Both the position numbers and the translations under genes were made by a program. Source: Pelomonas sp963422775 (GTDB taxonomy: Bacteria > Pseudomonadota > Gammaproteobacteria > Burkholderiales > Burkholderiaceae_C). From it: DNA of 64,000 nt. Position 1 is the first letter of the stretch, and each line of letters opens with the position of its first letter. This document shows, piece after piece, positions 56,906 through 64,000 of the stretch. The stretch spans positions 1 to 64,000 of the forward strand of contig CAUJSJ030000032.1 in assembly GCA_963422775.4 (NCBI GenBank), written 5' to 3'. The notes under the pieces are model-generated. The model saw only the letters and a program-made list of their open reading frames with translations. It was not told the DNA's origin and searched no databases.

Positions 56906-57709
56906 TCAGCGCGGCGCGGGCGCCTCGCGCGGCGTGGTGGTCGACATGCCGAGGATGGCGCTCATGAGCTGGTTGTCCAGCGCGCTGGCCTGGGCCACGC
57001 GCACGGGCAGTTCTTCGGCCTTGCCCTGCCGCCTGTCCGTCCACATCAGCTTCACGGGCACGAGCACGCGGCCGAAGTAGTACTCGCCGCCGGAGACCTG
57101 CGCCAGCGGGATGAGCAGCCTGGTGGCCGGGTCCTGGGCGCCGGCGCCCATCTCCATCAGGTCGGGCACGGGCAGCGTGAGTTCCGTCCAGCCAGCGCCC
57201 TGCGTGTCCAGCTCGCCGTAGCGCTTGACCTGCGTGCCGTTGCCGGCGAGGCCGAAATCCTTCTGCCGCACGACGAGCTTGAGATCGCTGGTGGCCGTCT
57301 TGCCGAAGTTGGTGAGCTTTAGGTAGACGATTTGGCGCAGGTAAAGCCCGGTGGCACCGGCGCCCGTCATCAGGTGGCGCCCGGCCGCCCAGTTCTTGCT
57401 GCCTTCGACCAGCTGGCTCTCCAGCGCCGCGTCCAGGACCTTCATCGGCATCTGCTGCTGCCTCACGGTGGCGGCGAACTCGGCGGCGTTCTGCGCGCCC
57501 ATCTCGGCCACCAGGCGGGGGGCAAGCTCGTAGCGGTCGCTGTTGAGCTTGAGTTCATTGGAAGCGGCCTGCGTGGCCGCGAGCCGCTGGTTGGTCTCTC
57601 GCGTGGTGAGGGCCACGTAGAAGGACAGGCCGGCCGTCGCAATGGCGAGCAATGGCGCGGCGTATTTGATGAAACTATCCAGGGCGTTGGGCGGTGCGGC
57701 GTCGCTCAT
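56906..57709 (-). CDS. Hypothetical membrane-anchored protein
   Basis: I do not recognise this family. 267 residues from the ATG at 57709; the open frame upstream runs across the tRNA gene region and is rejected. One hydrophobic helix near the N-terminus (about 13-35) is followed by a polar helical part (about 38-110). A mostly beta C-terminal domain contains LRQIVYLKLTNFGKTATSDL, a pattern like immunoglobulin-like folds. It ends in a Pro/Ala-rich tail. The orientation is probably a small cytoplasmic tail with an extracytoplasmic domain. Confidence 0.6.
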   Translation of the reverse strand: MSDAAPPNALDSFIKYAAPLLAIATAGLSFYVALTTRETNQRLAATQAASNELKLNSDRYELAPRLVAEMGAQNAAEFAATVRQQQMPMKVLDAALESQLVEGSKNWAAGRHLMTGAGATGLYLRQIVYLKLTNFGKTATSDLKLVVRQKDFGLAGNGTQVKRYGELDTQGAGWTELTLPVPDLMEMGAGAQDPATRLLIPLAQVSGGEYYFGRVLVPVKLMWTDRRQGKAEELPVRVAQASALDNQLMSAILGMSTTTPREAPAPR

Positions 57710-57826
57710 GAGTTGGCAGGCAGCTGGGTTGCGGCACTCTTGCGCAAGCAGCGGCGGGCGTCCATCCTGCCGATGGAGGAAAAGCGCCGTGGCCGGCAGC
57801 CACCAGCGGGCCCGCGCAGCGCGTCT

Positions 57827-57832
57827 AGAATC
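57827..57832 (+). promoter_or_regulatory. Possible -10 box of the tRNA-Gly gene
   Basis: TAGAAT lies 12 nt before the tRNA 5' end. No good -35 hexamer was found at 16-18 nt spacing. Confidence 0.35.
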
Positions 57833-57844
57833 TGCGCCGCGAGC

Positions 57845-57918
57845 GCGGGATTCGTATAGTGGCAATACCCTAGCTTCCCAAGCTAGAGCCGCGGGTTCGA
57901 TTCCCGCATCCCGCTCCA
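57845..57918 (+). tRNA. tRNA-Gly (anticodon CCC)
   Basis: A 74-nt cloverleaf with encoded CCA. The acceptor stem is GCGGGAT (57845-57851) with ATCCCGC (57908-57914), discriminator T at 57915, CCA 57916-57918. The anticodon stem CTAGC/GCTAG encloses loop TTCCCAA, with anticodon CCC at 57877-57879. The T arm contains GGGTTCGATTCCC. It reads GGG glycine codons. No integrase gene or duplicated 3' end is seen nearby. Confidence 0.96.
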
Positions 57919-57978
57919 CCCCGGCCGAAACGGCCCCAACGCTCATCGGCGCACGCCCGCACGGCTAAAGTCGCGCGC

Positions 57979-60546
57979 ATGACGTCCCCCGCTACCGCCC
58001 AGCGTCCGCCCTCCACCCTGGCCGTCGCCTGGCGCCAATTGCTGCGGGACTGGCGAGCCGGCGAGTTGCGCCTCTTGATGCTGGCCGTGGCGCTGGCTGT
58101 CGCGGCGCTGTGCGCGGTGGCCTTCCTGTCGGACCGCCTCGACCAGGGCTTGCGCCGCGATGCCGCCAAGTTGCTGGGTGGCGATGCGGTCGTCGCCAGC
58201 GACCAGCCGACGCCTCAAGCCCTTCTCGACCTGGCCACCGAACTGAAGCTGACCACGGTGCGCAGCGCCACCTTCCCCAGCATGGCGCGGGCAACCGAAG
58301 CGCAGGGCGGCGAGAGCCGCCTCGTCGCGGTCAAGGCGGTCAGCGGCGGCTATCCGCTGCGCGGCAGCATCGCGCTGCGCGAGGCCCTGCCCGGCCGTGG
58401 TGGTGCGCCGGCGGCCGGCGAGGTCTGGGTGGACCCGGCCGTGGCCGACGGCCTGGGGCTGAAGCTCGGCGACCTGCTGCTGCTCGGCGACAGCCAGCTC
58501 AAGCTCGCCGCACTGATCGAGACCGAGCCCGACCGCGGGGCCGGCTTCCTGAACTTCGCACCGCGCGTCATGCTGTCCGAAGCCGATCTGGCCGCCACCC
58601 ACCTGGTGCAGCCGGCCAGCCGCATCACCTACCGCGTGGCGCTCGTGCCTGGCCCCGGCGCGGCGCCCGAAGCGGTGCGGCGCTTCGTCTCCACCGCCGA
58701 GCAGTTGGTCGAGAAGGACAAGCTGCGCGGCGTGCGCCTGGAGTCGCTGGAATCGGGCCGGCCCGAGATGCGCCAGACGCTGGACCGCGCGGCGCGCTTC
58801 CTGCGCCTGGTGGCGATGCTGTCGGCCCTGCTCGCTGCCGTGGCAGTGGCGCTGGCCGCGCGCGACTTCGCGGCACGGCATCTGGATGCCTGCGCCATGC
58901 TGCGCGTGCTCGGCCAGCCGCAGCGGCGCATCGCCTGGGCCTACGGGCTGGAGTTCCTGCTCGCGGGGCTGGCAGCCAGCCTGGCTGGCGTGCTGATCGG
59001 CCTGGCGCTGCACCAGGTCTTCGTGTCGCTGCTGGCCGGCCTCATCGAGGTGAACCTGCCGCCGCCCAGCCTCTGGCCGGCGCTGCTGGGCCTGGGCCTG
59101 GGCCTGTCGCTGCTGCTGGGCTTCGGGCTGCCGCCGGTGCTGCAGCTGGCCGCCGTGCCGCCGCTGCGCGTGATCCGCCGCGACCTGGGCGCGCCCAAGG
59201 CGGGCTCGCTGCTGGTGCTGGGCGCCGGTGTGGCGGGCCTCGCGGCCATCCTCGTCGTGCTGGCGGGCGACGTCGTGCTGGGCGGCATCGCGGCGGCGGG
59301 TTTCGCCGGCGCGGTGCTGCTGTTCGCGGGGCTGGCTTTTGCCGCGGTGAAGCTGCTGCGGCGCGTTGTGCCGAGCAATGTCAGCGGCGCGGGCGTGCCG
59401 CGCTGGCTGCTGCTGGCCACGCGCCAGGTGGCGGCGCGGCCGGGATTCGCCGTCATGCAGGTGTCGTCACTGGCCGTGGGGCTGCTGGCGCTGACGCTGC
59501 TGGTGCTGCTGCGCACCGACCTCATCGACAGCTGGCGCCGCGCGACGCCGGCCGCGGCGCCGGACCGCTTCGTCATCAACATCCAGCCCGATCAGAGCGA
59601 GGCCTTCCGCAAGACCTTGACCGATGCCGGCGTGAAGGGCTTTGACTGGTCGCCCATGATCCGTGGCCGCCTGACCGCCATCAACGGCGAGGCAGTGCAG
59701 GGCAAGCGTTTCGCGGAAGATCGCGCCCAGCGCCTGGCCGAGCGCGAGTTCAACCTCAGCCATACGGCCGACATGCCGGCGCACAACCAGATCGTCGGTG
59801 GCCGCTGGGGTGCGGCGACGCCAGGCGAGCTGGGCATGAGCGTTGAAGAGGGCCTGGCGCAGACGCTGGGCCTGAAGCTCGGCGACCAGCTCGCCTTCGA
59901 CATCGCCGGCCAGCCGGTTCAAGGCCGCATCACCAGCCTGCGCAAGGTGGACTGGTCGTCGATGCGGGTCAACTTCTTCGTGCTGTTCGAGGCCGCGGCT
60001 CTGCCCGACCTGCCGGCCACGCAGATCGCGGCCTACCGCAGCCCCGCCGAGGGCAGCAAGCTCGACCGCGAGCTCGCGCGGCAGTTTCCCAACCTGACCG
60101 TCATCGACGTGTCGGCCCAGCTCAACCAGGTGCAGGGCGTGCTGGACCAGGTCATCCAGGCCGTGCAGTTCCTGTTCGGCTTCACGCTGGCCACCGGCCT
60201 GGTCGTGCTGCTGGCGGCCGTGGGCAGCACCCGCGAGGCCCGCACGCGCGAGTTCGGGCTGATGCGCGCCTTGGGCGCGCCGTCGTCGCTGCTGGCCCAG
60301 GTGCAGCGTGCCGAGTTGCTGGGCGTCGGCGCGCTGGCGGGGTTCCTCGCCGGTGGGGTGGCCCTGGTGCTGGCCGCGCTGCTGGCGCGCTACGTCTTCC
60401 AGTTCGACTGGCAGCTCAAGCCCTGGGTGCCGCTGGTCAGCGCCTTCTTCGGCGCGCTGCTGGCCTGGAGCGCCGGCTGGTGGAGCCTGCGCGGCGTGCT
60501 GCAGCGCCCGGTCGTGCAAACGCTGCGCGAGGCCCAGGCGGAATGA
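57979..60546 (+). CDS. ABC transporter permease, YbbP-like (FtsX domains)
   Basis: 855 residues. An N-terminal membrane helix (about 31-50), a large periplasmic domain, and a FtsX core of three helices (about 275-400) are followed by another helix cluster (about 405-520). A second periplasmic domain and a final FtsX unit (about 720-850) end in RPVVQTLREAQAE. This is the YbbP architecture. The partner ATPase (YbbA) is not next to it in the window. Its stop overlaps the start of the MASE1 kinase (ATGA). Confidence 0.9.
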   Translation: MTSPATAQRPPSTLAVAWRQLLRDWRAGELRLLMLAVALAVAALCAVAFLSDRLDQGLRRDAAKLLGGDAVVASDQPTPQALLDLATELKLTTVRSATFPSMARATEAQGGESRLVAVKAVSGGYPLRGSIALREALPGRGGAPAAGEVWVDPAVADGLGLKLGDLLLLGDSQLKLAALIETEPDRGAGFLNFAPRVMLSEADLAATHLVQPASRITYRVALVPGPGAAPEAVRRFVSTAEQLVEKDKLRGVRLESLESGRPEMRQTLDRAARFLRLVAMLSALLAAVAVALAARDFAARHLDACAMLRVLGQPQRRIAWAYGLEFLLAGLAASLAGVLIGLALHQVFVSLLAGLIEVNLPPPSLWPALLGLGLGLSLLLGFGLPPVLQLAAVPPLRVIRRDLGAPKAGSLLVLGAGVAGLAAILVVLAGDVVLGGIAAAGFAGAVLLFAGLAFAAVKLLRRVVPSNVSGAGVPRWLLLATRQVAARPGFAVMQVSSLAVGLLALTLLVLLRTDLIDSWRRATPAAAPDRFVINIQPDQSEAFRKTLTDAGVKGFDWSPMIRGRLTAINGEAVQGKRFAEDRAQRLAEREFNLSHTADMPAHNQIVGGRWGAATPGELGMSVEEGLAQTLGLKLGDQLAFDIAGQPVQGRITSLRKVDWSSMRVNFFVLFEAAALPDLPATQIAAYRSPAEGSKLDRELARQFPNLTVIDVSAQLNQVQGVLDQVIQAVQFLFGFTLATGLVVLLAAVGSTREARTREFGLMRALGAPSSLLAQVQRAELLGVGALAGFLAGGVALVLAALLARYVFQFDWQLKPWVPLVSAFFGALLAWSAGWWSLRGVLQRPVVQTLREAQAE

Positions 60547-63500
60547 AACTGGTGGATGTCCGCACGGCCGGCCGCTATCTGGCGCTGTCGGCGGGCATCA
60601 CCCTCGTCTACTACCTGCTCGGCCGGCTCGGCCTGCTGATGGTGCTGCCGCCCTACCAGGTGGCGCCCATCTACCCGGCCGCCGGCTGGGGCCTGGCGGT
60701 GCTGCTCGTCCTGGGCTTGCGGTATCTGCCGGCCGTGGCGCTGGGCTCCTTCGTCGTGCAGGCCACGACGATGGGCGGCATGAGCGACAACGCGACGCTG
60801 CTGGCGGCCGGCATCGGCGGCGGCGCCGCGGCCCAGGCGGCGGCCGGCACGCTGCTGATGCGGCGCTGGTGCGGCCGGCCGCTGGTGCTGGCGTCGCCGC
60901 GCGAGATCGCTGCCTACCTGACCGCGGTGGCGCTGGCCGGGCTCATCAGCCCGAGCTGCGCGACGCTGGCGTTGAAGGCGGTCGGCGTCATCGGCACGGC
61001 ACAGATGGGCCTGGTCTGGACGGTCTGGTACACGGGCGACCTGATGGGCGTGCTGATCGCCATGCCCATCACGCTGGCGCTGATCGGCACCCCTCGCTCG
61101 GCTTGGGGCGCGCGGCGGCTCAGCGTCGGCCTGCCCATGCTCCTGACGACGCTGCTGGTCGGCCTGGGCGTGGCCAACACGGTGGAGTGGGACCGCCAGC
61201 GCAATCGCGCCGACTTCACGCGTGACGCGACCAGCGCGGCACAGTCCTTCGCCAACCGCCTGCGCGAGCCGCTGCTGGCGCTGGAAGGCGTGCACGGCAT
61301 GGTCAAGATCAAGCCCCGCCCGACACGCGAGGAGTTCGCGCGGGCCACGAGCGGCTTCCTGACCGAGGACAGTTCCCTGATCGCGCTGGGGCTGACGCTG
61401 CGCGTGGCGCGCGTCGACGTGGAGCGCTTCAACGCTGCCGCGGCCGCCGATGCCTTCCCCGGTGGCTACCAGGCCCGCGACCGCCTGCGTGCCGGCGACC
61501 TGGCACCGCCGGCCGACGAGGACATGCTGGCCATCCGCCTCATCGAGCCGCTGTCGCGCAACGCAGGCGCGCTGGGCGTCAATGTGCGCACCATTCCCGG
61601 CGCGCGCGCGGCCATCGAGAAGGCTGCAGGCCTGGCGCGGCCGGTGGCATCGGCGGGCTTCCAGCTGTCGCAGGACAAGACGGCCGCGGTCGGCGTCGTC
61701 ATCTACCAGCCGCTGTACCGCACGCAGGGGCAGCCCAGCGAGGCCGCGCTGGACGGCGTCGTCTTCGCGACGCTGCGGCCCGATCTGCTGCTGTCACGCC
61801 TGTCCACCGACTGGCCCGAGCACCTGGGCGCCTGCCTCGTCGATCTGGAGCCGGGCGCCGTCTACCCGCGACTGGGGGGCCGGCTGGGCTGCGAGGCCGT
61901 ACAGCGCGGCAGCGATTCGGCCCTGCCGCTGGTCAAGATGCCGCTGGAATTCGGCGGCCGGCACTGGGAGGTGCGCATCTACGACCTGCCCGGCATGCTG
62001 CCTGCGCCGGGCCGCAGCTGGGCGTTCGCGCTGGTGGGCCTGCTGGCCACGGCCCTGGTGGGCGCGCTGCTGCTGCTGATGTCGGGCCGCACCCAGCATG
62101 TCGAGGCGCTGGTGAAGGAGCGCACGGTGGCGCTGGAGCGCGAGATCGCCAACCGCGCCCAAGGTGAACACGCGCTCAGCCAGAGCGAGCAGCGCTTTCG
62201 CAGCATCTTCGAGACCGCGCCCATCGGCATCGCCTTCACTGACCTGAACGGCGGCTTCCAGGAGGTCAACGCACATTTCTGCGACATGGTGGGCTATCCG
62301 GCCGAGGCGCTGGTGGGCAAGCGCTCCATCGATGTGACGCATGCCGACGACCGCCGCGAGGACATCCGCCTGGGACGCCGGCTGATGCGCGGCGAGATCC
62401 CGTTCTACCGGCGCCTGAAGCGCTATGTTCGTCCGGACGGCAGCATTGCCAACGCACGCGTGCTCGTCAGCCTGCTGCGTGGCGCCGATGGCCGGCCGCA
62501 CCGGCTGGTGGGCGTCGTCGAGGACATCACCGACCAGCTGCGCATCGAGGAACTGGACCGCGCCCGCGAGGCCGCGGAGGCTGCCAACCAGGCCAAGAGC
62601 GAGTTCCTTTCGCGCATGAGCCATGAGCTGCGCACGCCGATGAATGCCATCCTGGGCTTCGCGCAGCTGATGCAGATGGACGCCGTGGAGCCGTTGCCGC
62701 CGGGCCAGCGCGGCCGGGCCCACCAGATCGCGCAGGCCGGCTGGCATCTGCTGGAGATGATCAACGACACGCTGGACCTGTCGCGCATCGAGGCCGGATC
62801 GCTGCGGCTGGAGCCGGTGGCGCTGGCGCTGTCGCCGCTGCTGGCCCGGGCGCTGGCCCTGGTGCAGGGCCAGGCGACGGAGCGGGGCCTGGCCATCAGC
62901 CAGCGCATCGACCCGGGCGCCGCGAGCCTCGTCGGCGACCCGACCCGGGTCACGCAGATCCTGACCAACCTGCTCAGCAACGCCGTCAAGTACAACCGCC
63001 CCGGCGGCAGCGTCAGCATCGAGGCCACCAGCCCGGAGCCGGGCTGGGTCGAGATCGCCGTGCGCGACACCGGCCTGGGCCTGACGCCCGAGCAGCGCGC
63101 CGCCCTCTTCCAGCCCTTCAACCGCCTGGGCCGGGAACGCACCACCCTGCCCGGCACCGGCATCGGCCTGGTCATCAGCCAGCGCCTGGCCGAGATGATG
63201 GGCGGCAGCCTGCGCGCGCAGGCCATCGAGCCTCCCGGGGCCTGCTTCGTGCTGAGGCTGGCCGCAGCCCCGGCCGCCGTCACGGCGCCGCAGGAGCACC
63301 GGCCCGACGAACCCACCGGGCCCCGCGCCGGGCCCCGGCGCCGGCTGCTCTACGTCGAGGACAACCCGCTGAATGCCGAGGTGATGCGCGGCATCCTGGA
63401 ACAGCGCCCGGGCATCGAGCTGGACGTGGCGCCGACGATCGCGGCAGGCCTGCGCGCGCTGCGCGAGCGCCCCCCGGCGCTGCTGCTGCTGGACTGGGAA

Positions 63501-63722
63501 CTGCCCGACGGCGACGGCCTGTCGCTGCTGCGCCATCTGCGCGACGTCGCCCATCCGCCGCCCGTCATCGTCGTGTCGGCCAACGCCCAGCCGGAGCAGA
63601 TCGCCGCCGCCCGGCAGGCCGGCGCCCGGCATTACCTGACCAAGCCGCTGGACGTTCGCGAGCTGCTGGGCCTGGTCGATGAATTGTTGGCAGTGGGGCA
63701 CGACGCAGAGCGGGCAGAATGA
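60543..63722 (+). CDS. Membrane hybrid histidine kinase (MASE1-CHASE-PAS-HisKA-HATPase-REC)
   Basis: 1059 residues from the ATG at 60543. A MASE1-type multi-helix membrane domain (about 10-215) contains YQVAPIYPAAGWGLAVLL. A periplasmic CHASE-like sensor (about 235-490) lies before a last membrane helix (about 495-515). A PAS domain (about 550-665), HisKA with H694 (SRMSHELRTPMNAILGF), HATPase (RDTGLGLTPEQ, GTGIGLVIS) and a C-terminal receiver (LLLLDWELPDGDG) follow. The gene is translationally coupled to the YbbP-like permease and followed by a cheW. The signal is unknown. Confidence 0.92.
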   Translation: MKLVDVRTAGRYLALSAGITLVYYLLGRLGLLMVLPPYQVAPIYPAAGWGLAVLLVLGLRYLPAVALGSFVVQATTMGGMSDNATLLAAGIGGGAAAQAAAGTLLMRRWCGRPLVLASPREIAAYLTAVALAGLISPSCATLALKAVGVIGTAQMGLVWTVWYTGDLMGVLIAMPITLALIGTPRSAWGARRLSVGLPMLLTTLLVGLGVANTVEWDRQRNRADFTRDATSAAQSFANRLREPLLALEGVHGMVKIKPRPTREEFARATSGFLTEDSSLIALGLTLRVARVDVERFNAAAAADAFPGGYQARDRLRAGDLAPPADEDMLAIRLIEPLSRNAGALGVNVRTIPGARAAIEKAAGLARPVASAGFQLSQDKTAAVGVVIYQPLYRTQGQPSEAALDGVVFATLRPDLLLSRLSTDWPEHLGACLVDLEPGAVYPRLGGRLGCEAVQRGSDSALPLVKMPLEFGGRHWEVRIYDLPGMLPAPGRSWAFALVGLLATALVGALLLLMSGRTQHVEALVKERTVALEREIANRAQGEHALSQSEQRFRSIFETAPIGIAFTDLNGGFQEVNAHFCDMVGYPAEALVGKRSIDVTHADDRREDIRLGRRLMRGEIPFYRRLKRYVRPDGSIANARVLVSLLRGADGRPHRLVGVVEDITDQLRIEELDRAREAAEAANQAKSEFLSRMSHELRTPMNAILGFAQLMQMDAVEPLPPGQRGRAHQIAQAGWHLLEMINDTLDLSRIEAGSLRLEPVALALSPLLARALALVQGQATERGLAISQRIDPGAASLVGDPTRVTQILTNLLSNAVKYNRPGGSVSIEATSPEPGWVEIAVRDTGLGLTPEQRAALFQPFNRLGRERTTLPGTGIGLVISQRLAEMMGGSLRAQAIEPPGACFVLRLAAAPAAVTAPQEHRPDEPTGPRAGPRRRLLYVEDNPLNAEVMRGILEQRPGIELDVAPTIAAGLRALRERPPALLLLDWELPDGDGLSLLRHLRDVAHPPPVIVVSANAQPEQIAAARQAGARHYLTKPLDVRELLGLVDELLAVGHDAERAE

Positions 63723-63755
63723 GGGCCCGCCCTCTCCAACAGACAGCAACGTCCG

Positions 63756-64000
63756 ATGAGCTCCACCGACCTCGTTCCCAGCAGCGGTGCCCAGGCTGTG
63801 CAGACCTCGGCGCGAGCAGATGGCCGCCAGTTCCTGACCTTCCGCATCGGCGCGGAAGAATACGGCATGGACATCCTGCGCGTGCAGGAGATCCGCTCCT
63901 ATGAGGCCCCCACCCGCGTCGCCAACGCGCCGGCCTTCGTCAAGGGCGTCGTCAACCTGCGCGGCGTCATCGTGCCCATCGTGGACCTGCGCATCCGCCT
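63756..64000 (+). CDS. cheW: Chemotaxis coupling protein CheW (second copy), 5' part
   Basis: The ATG at 63756 opens a frame that runs off the right edge, with 81 complete codons visible. After a polar N-terminus it reads QFLTFRIGAEEYGMDILR, then VQEIRSYEAPTR and KGVVNLRGVIVPIVDLR, closely matching the CheW at 40484. Probably the start of a further chemotaxis set beyond the window. Confidence 0.93.
   Translation, partial: MSSTDLVPSSGAQAVQTSARADGRQFLTFRIGAEEYGMDILRVQEIRSYEAPTRVANAPAFVKGVVNLRGVIVPIVDLRIR

Noticed and set aside
57845..57918. tRNA-Gly as an integration site for a mobile element
   Set aside because: No integrase gene, no direct repeat of the tRNA 3' end and no change in gene style was seen around it.

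Overview
The window is high-GC DNA packed with genes for flagella, chemotaxis and c-di-GMP signalling. FlhDC control, a CheZ phosphatase, a PEP-CTERM protein and the fliE / fliFGHIJKLMNOPQR layout point to a betaproteobacterium of the order Burkholderiales, perhaps the Roseateles/Rubrivivax/Leptothrix group. The genus is inferred from gene content only. I see no transposase, phage, CRISPR or rRNA gene; the only RNA gene is one tRNA-Gly(CCC).

Layout. 1-1.2 kb: the end of a substrate-binding-type protein and an outer-membrane barrel protein. 1.3-6.1 kb (minus strand): flhD, flhC, a membrane-anchored methyltransferase, motA, motB, cheY, cheZ. 6.3-14.2 kb: a small TPR protein, three tandem flagellins, fliD, fliS, fliT, a YcgR-type PilZ brake and a pseudopilin. 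14.2-26.1 kb: fliE, divergent from fliFGHIJKLMNOPQR. 26.1-31.5 kb (minus): a PEP-CTERM protein and a four-gene MacAB-like ABC exporter with two permeases. 31.7-37.2 kb (minus): five overlapping genes for a REC-histidine kinase, a NarL-type regulator, a diguanylate cyclase (apparently frameshifted), a TonB-dependent receptor and a YfiR-like periplasmic protein. 37.4-43.2 kb: a chemotaxis operon (CheZ-like small protein, cheY, cheA, cheW, mcp). 43.3-53.2 kb: alaS, a succinate-semialdehyde dehydrogenase, an Oar-like TonB-dependent receptor and a 5'-nucleotidase lipoprotein. 53.3-64 kb: a hybrid kinase coupled to a REC-GGDEF protein, an unknown membrane protein, tRNA-Gly, a YbbP-like permease, a MASE1/CHASE/PAS hybrid kinase, and the start of a second cheW.

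How it works together. FlhDC switches on the basal-body and export genes. Seven sites resembling FliA (sigma-28) promoters, T(A/C)AA.. then 11-12 nt then GCCGATA-like, precede motA, the TPR gene, fliC1, fliC2, fliJ, fliD and fliS, which outlines a late regulon. CheA-CheW-MCP signalling acts through two CheY proteins and on FliM/FliN. Signal termination is assigned to CheZ and possibly to the smaller CheZ-like protein at 37.4 kb. Two GGDEF proteins and the YcgR brake tie motility to c-di-GMP.

Most notable: the CheZ-like miniprotein, the five-gene TonB/YfiR/GGDEF/two-component operon with its frameshift, an intergenic repeat whose two copies keep a stem through compensatory changes, and sigma-28-like sites in unexpected places.
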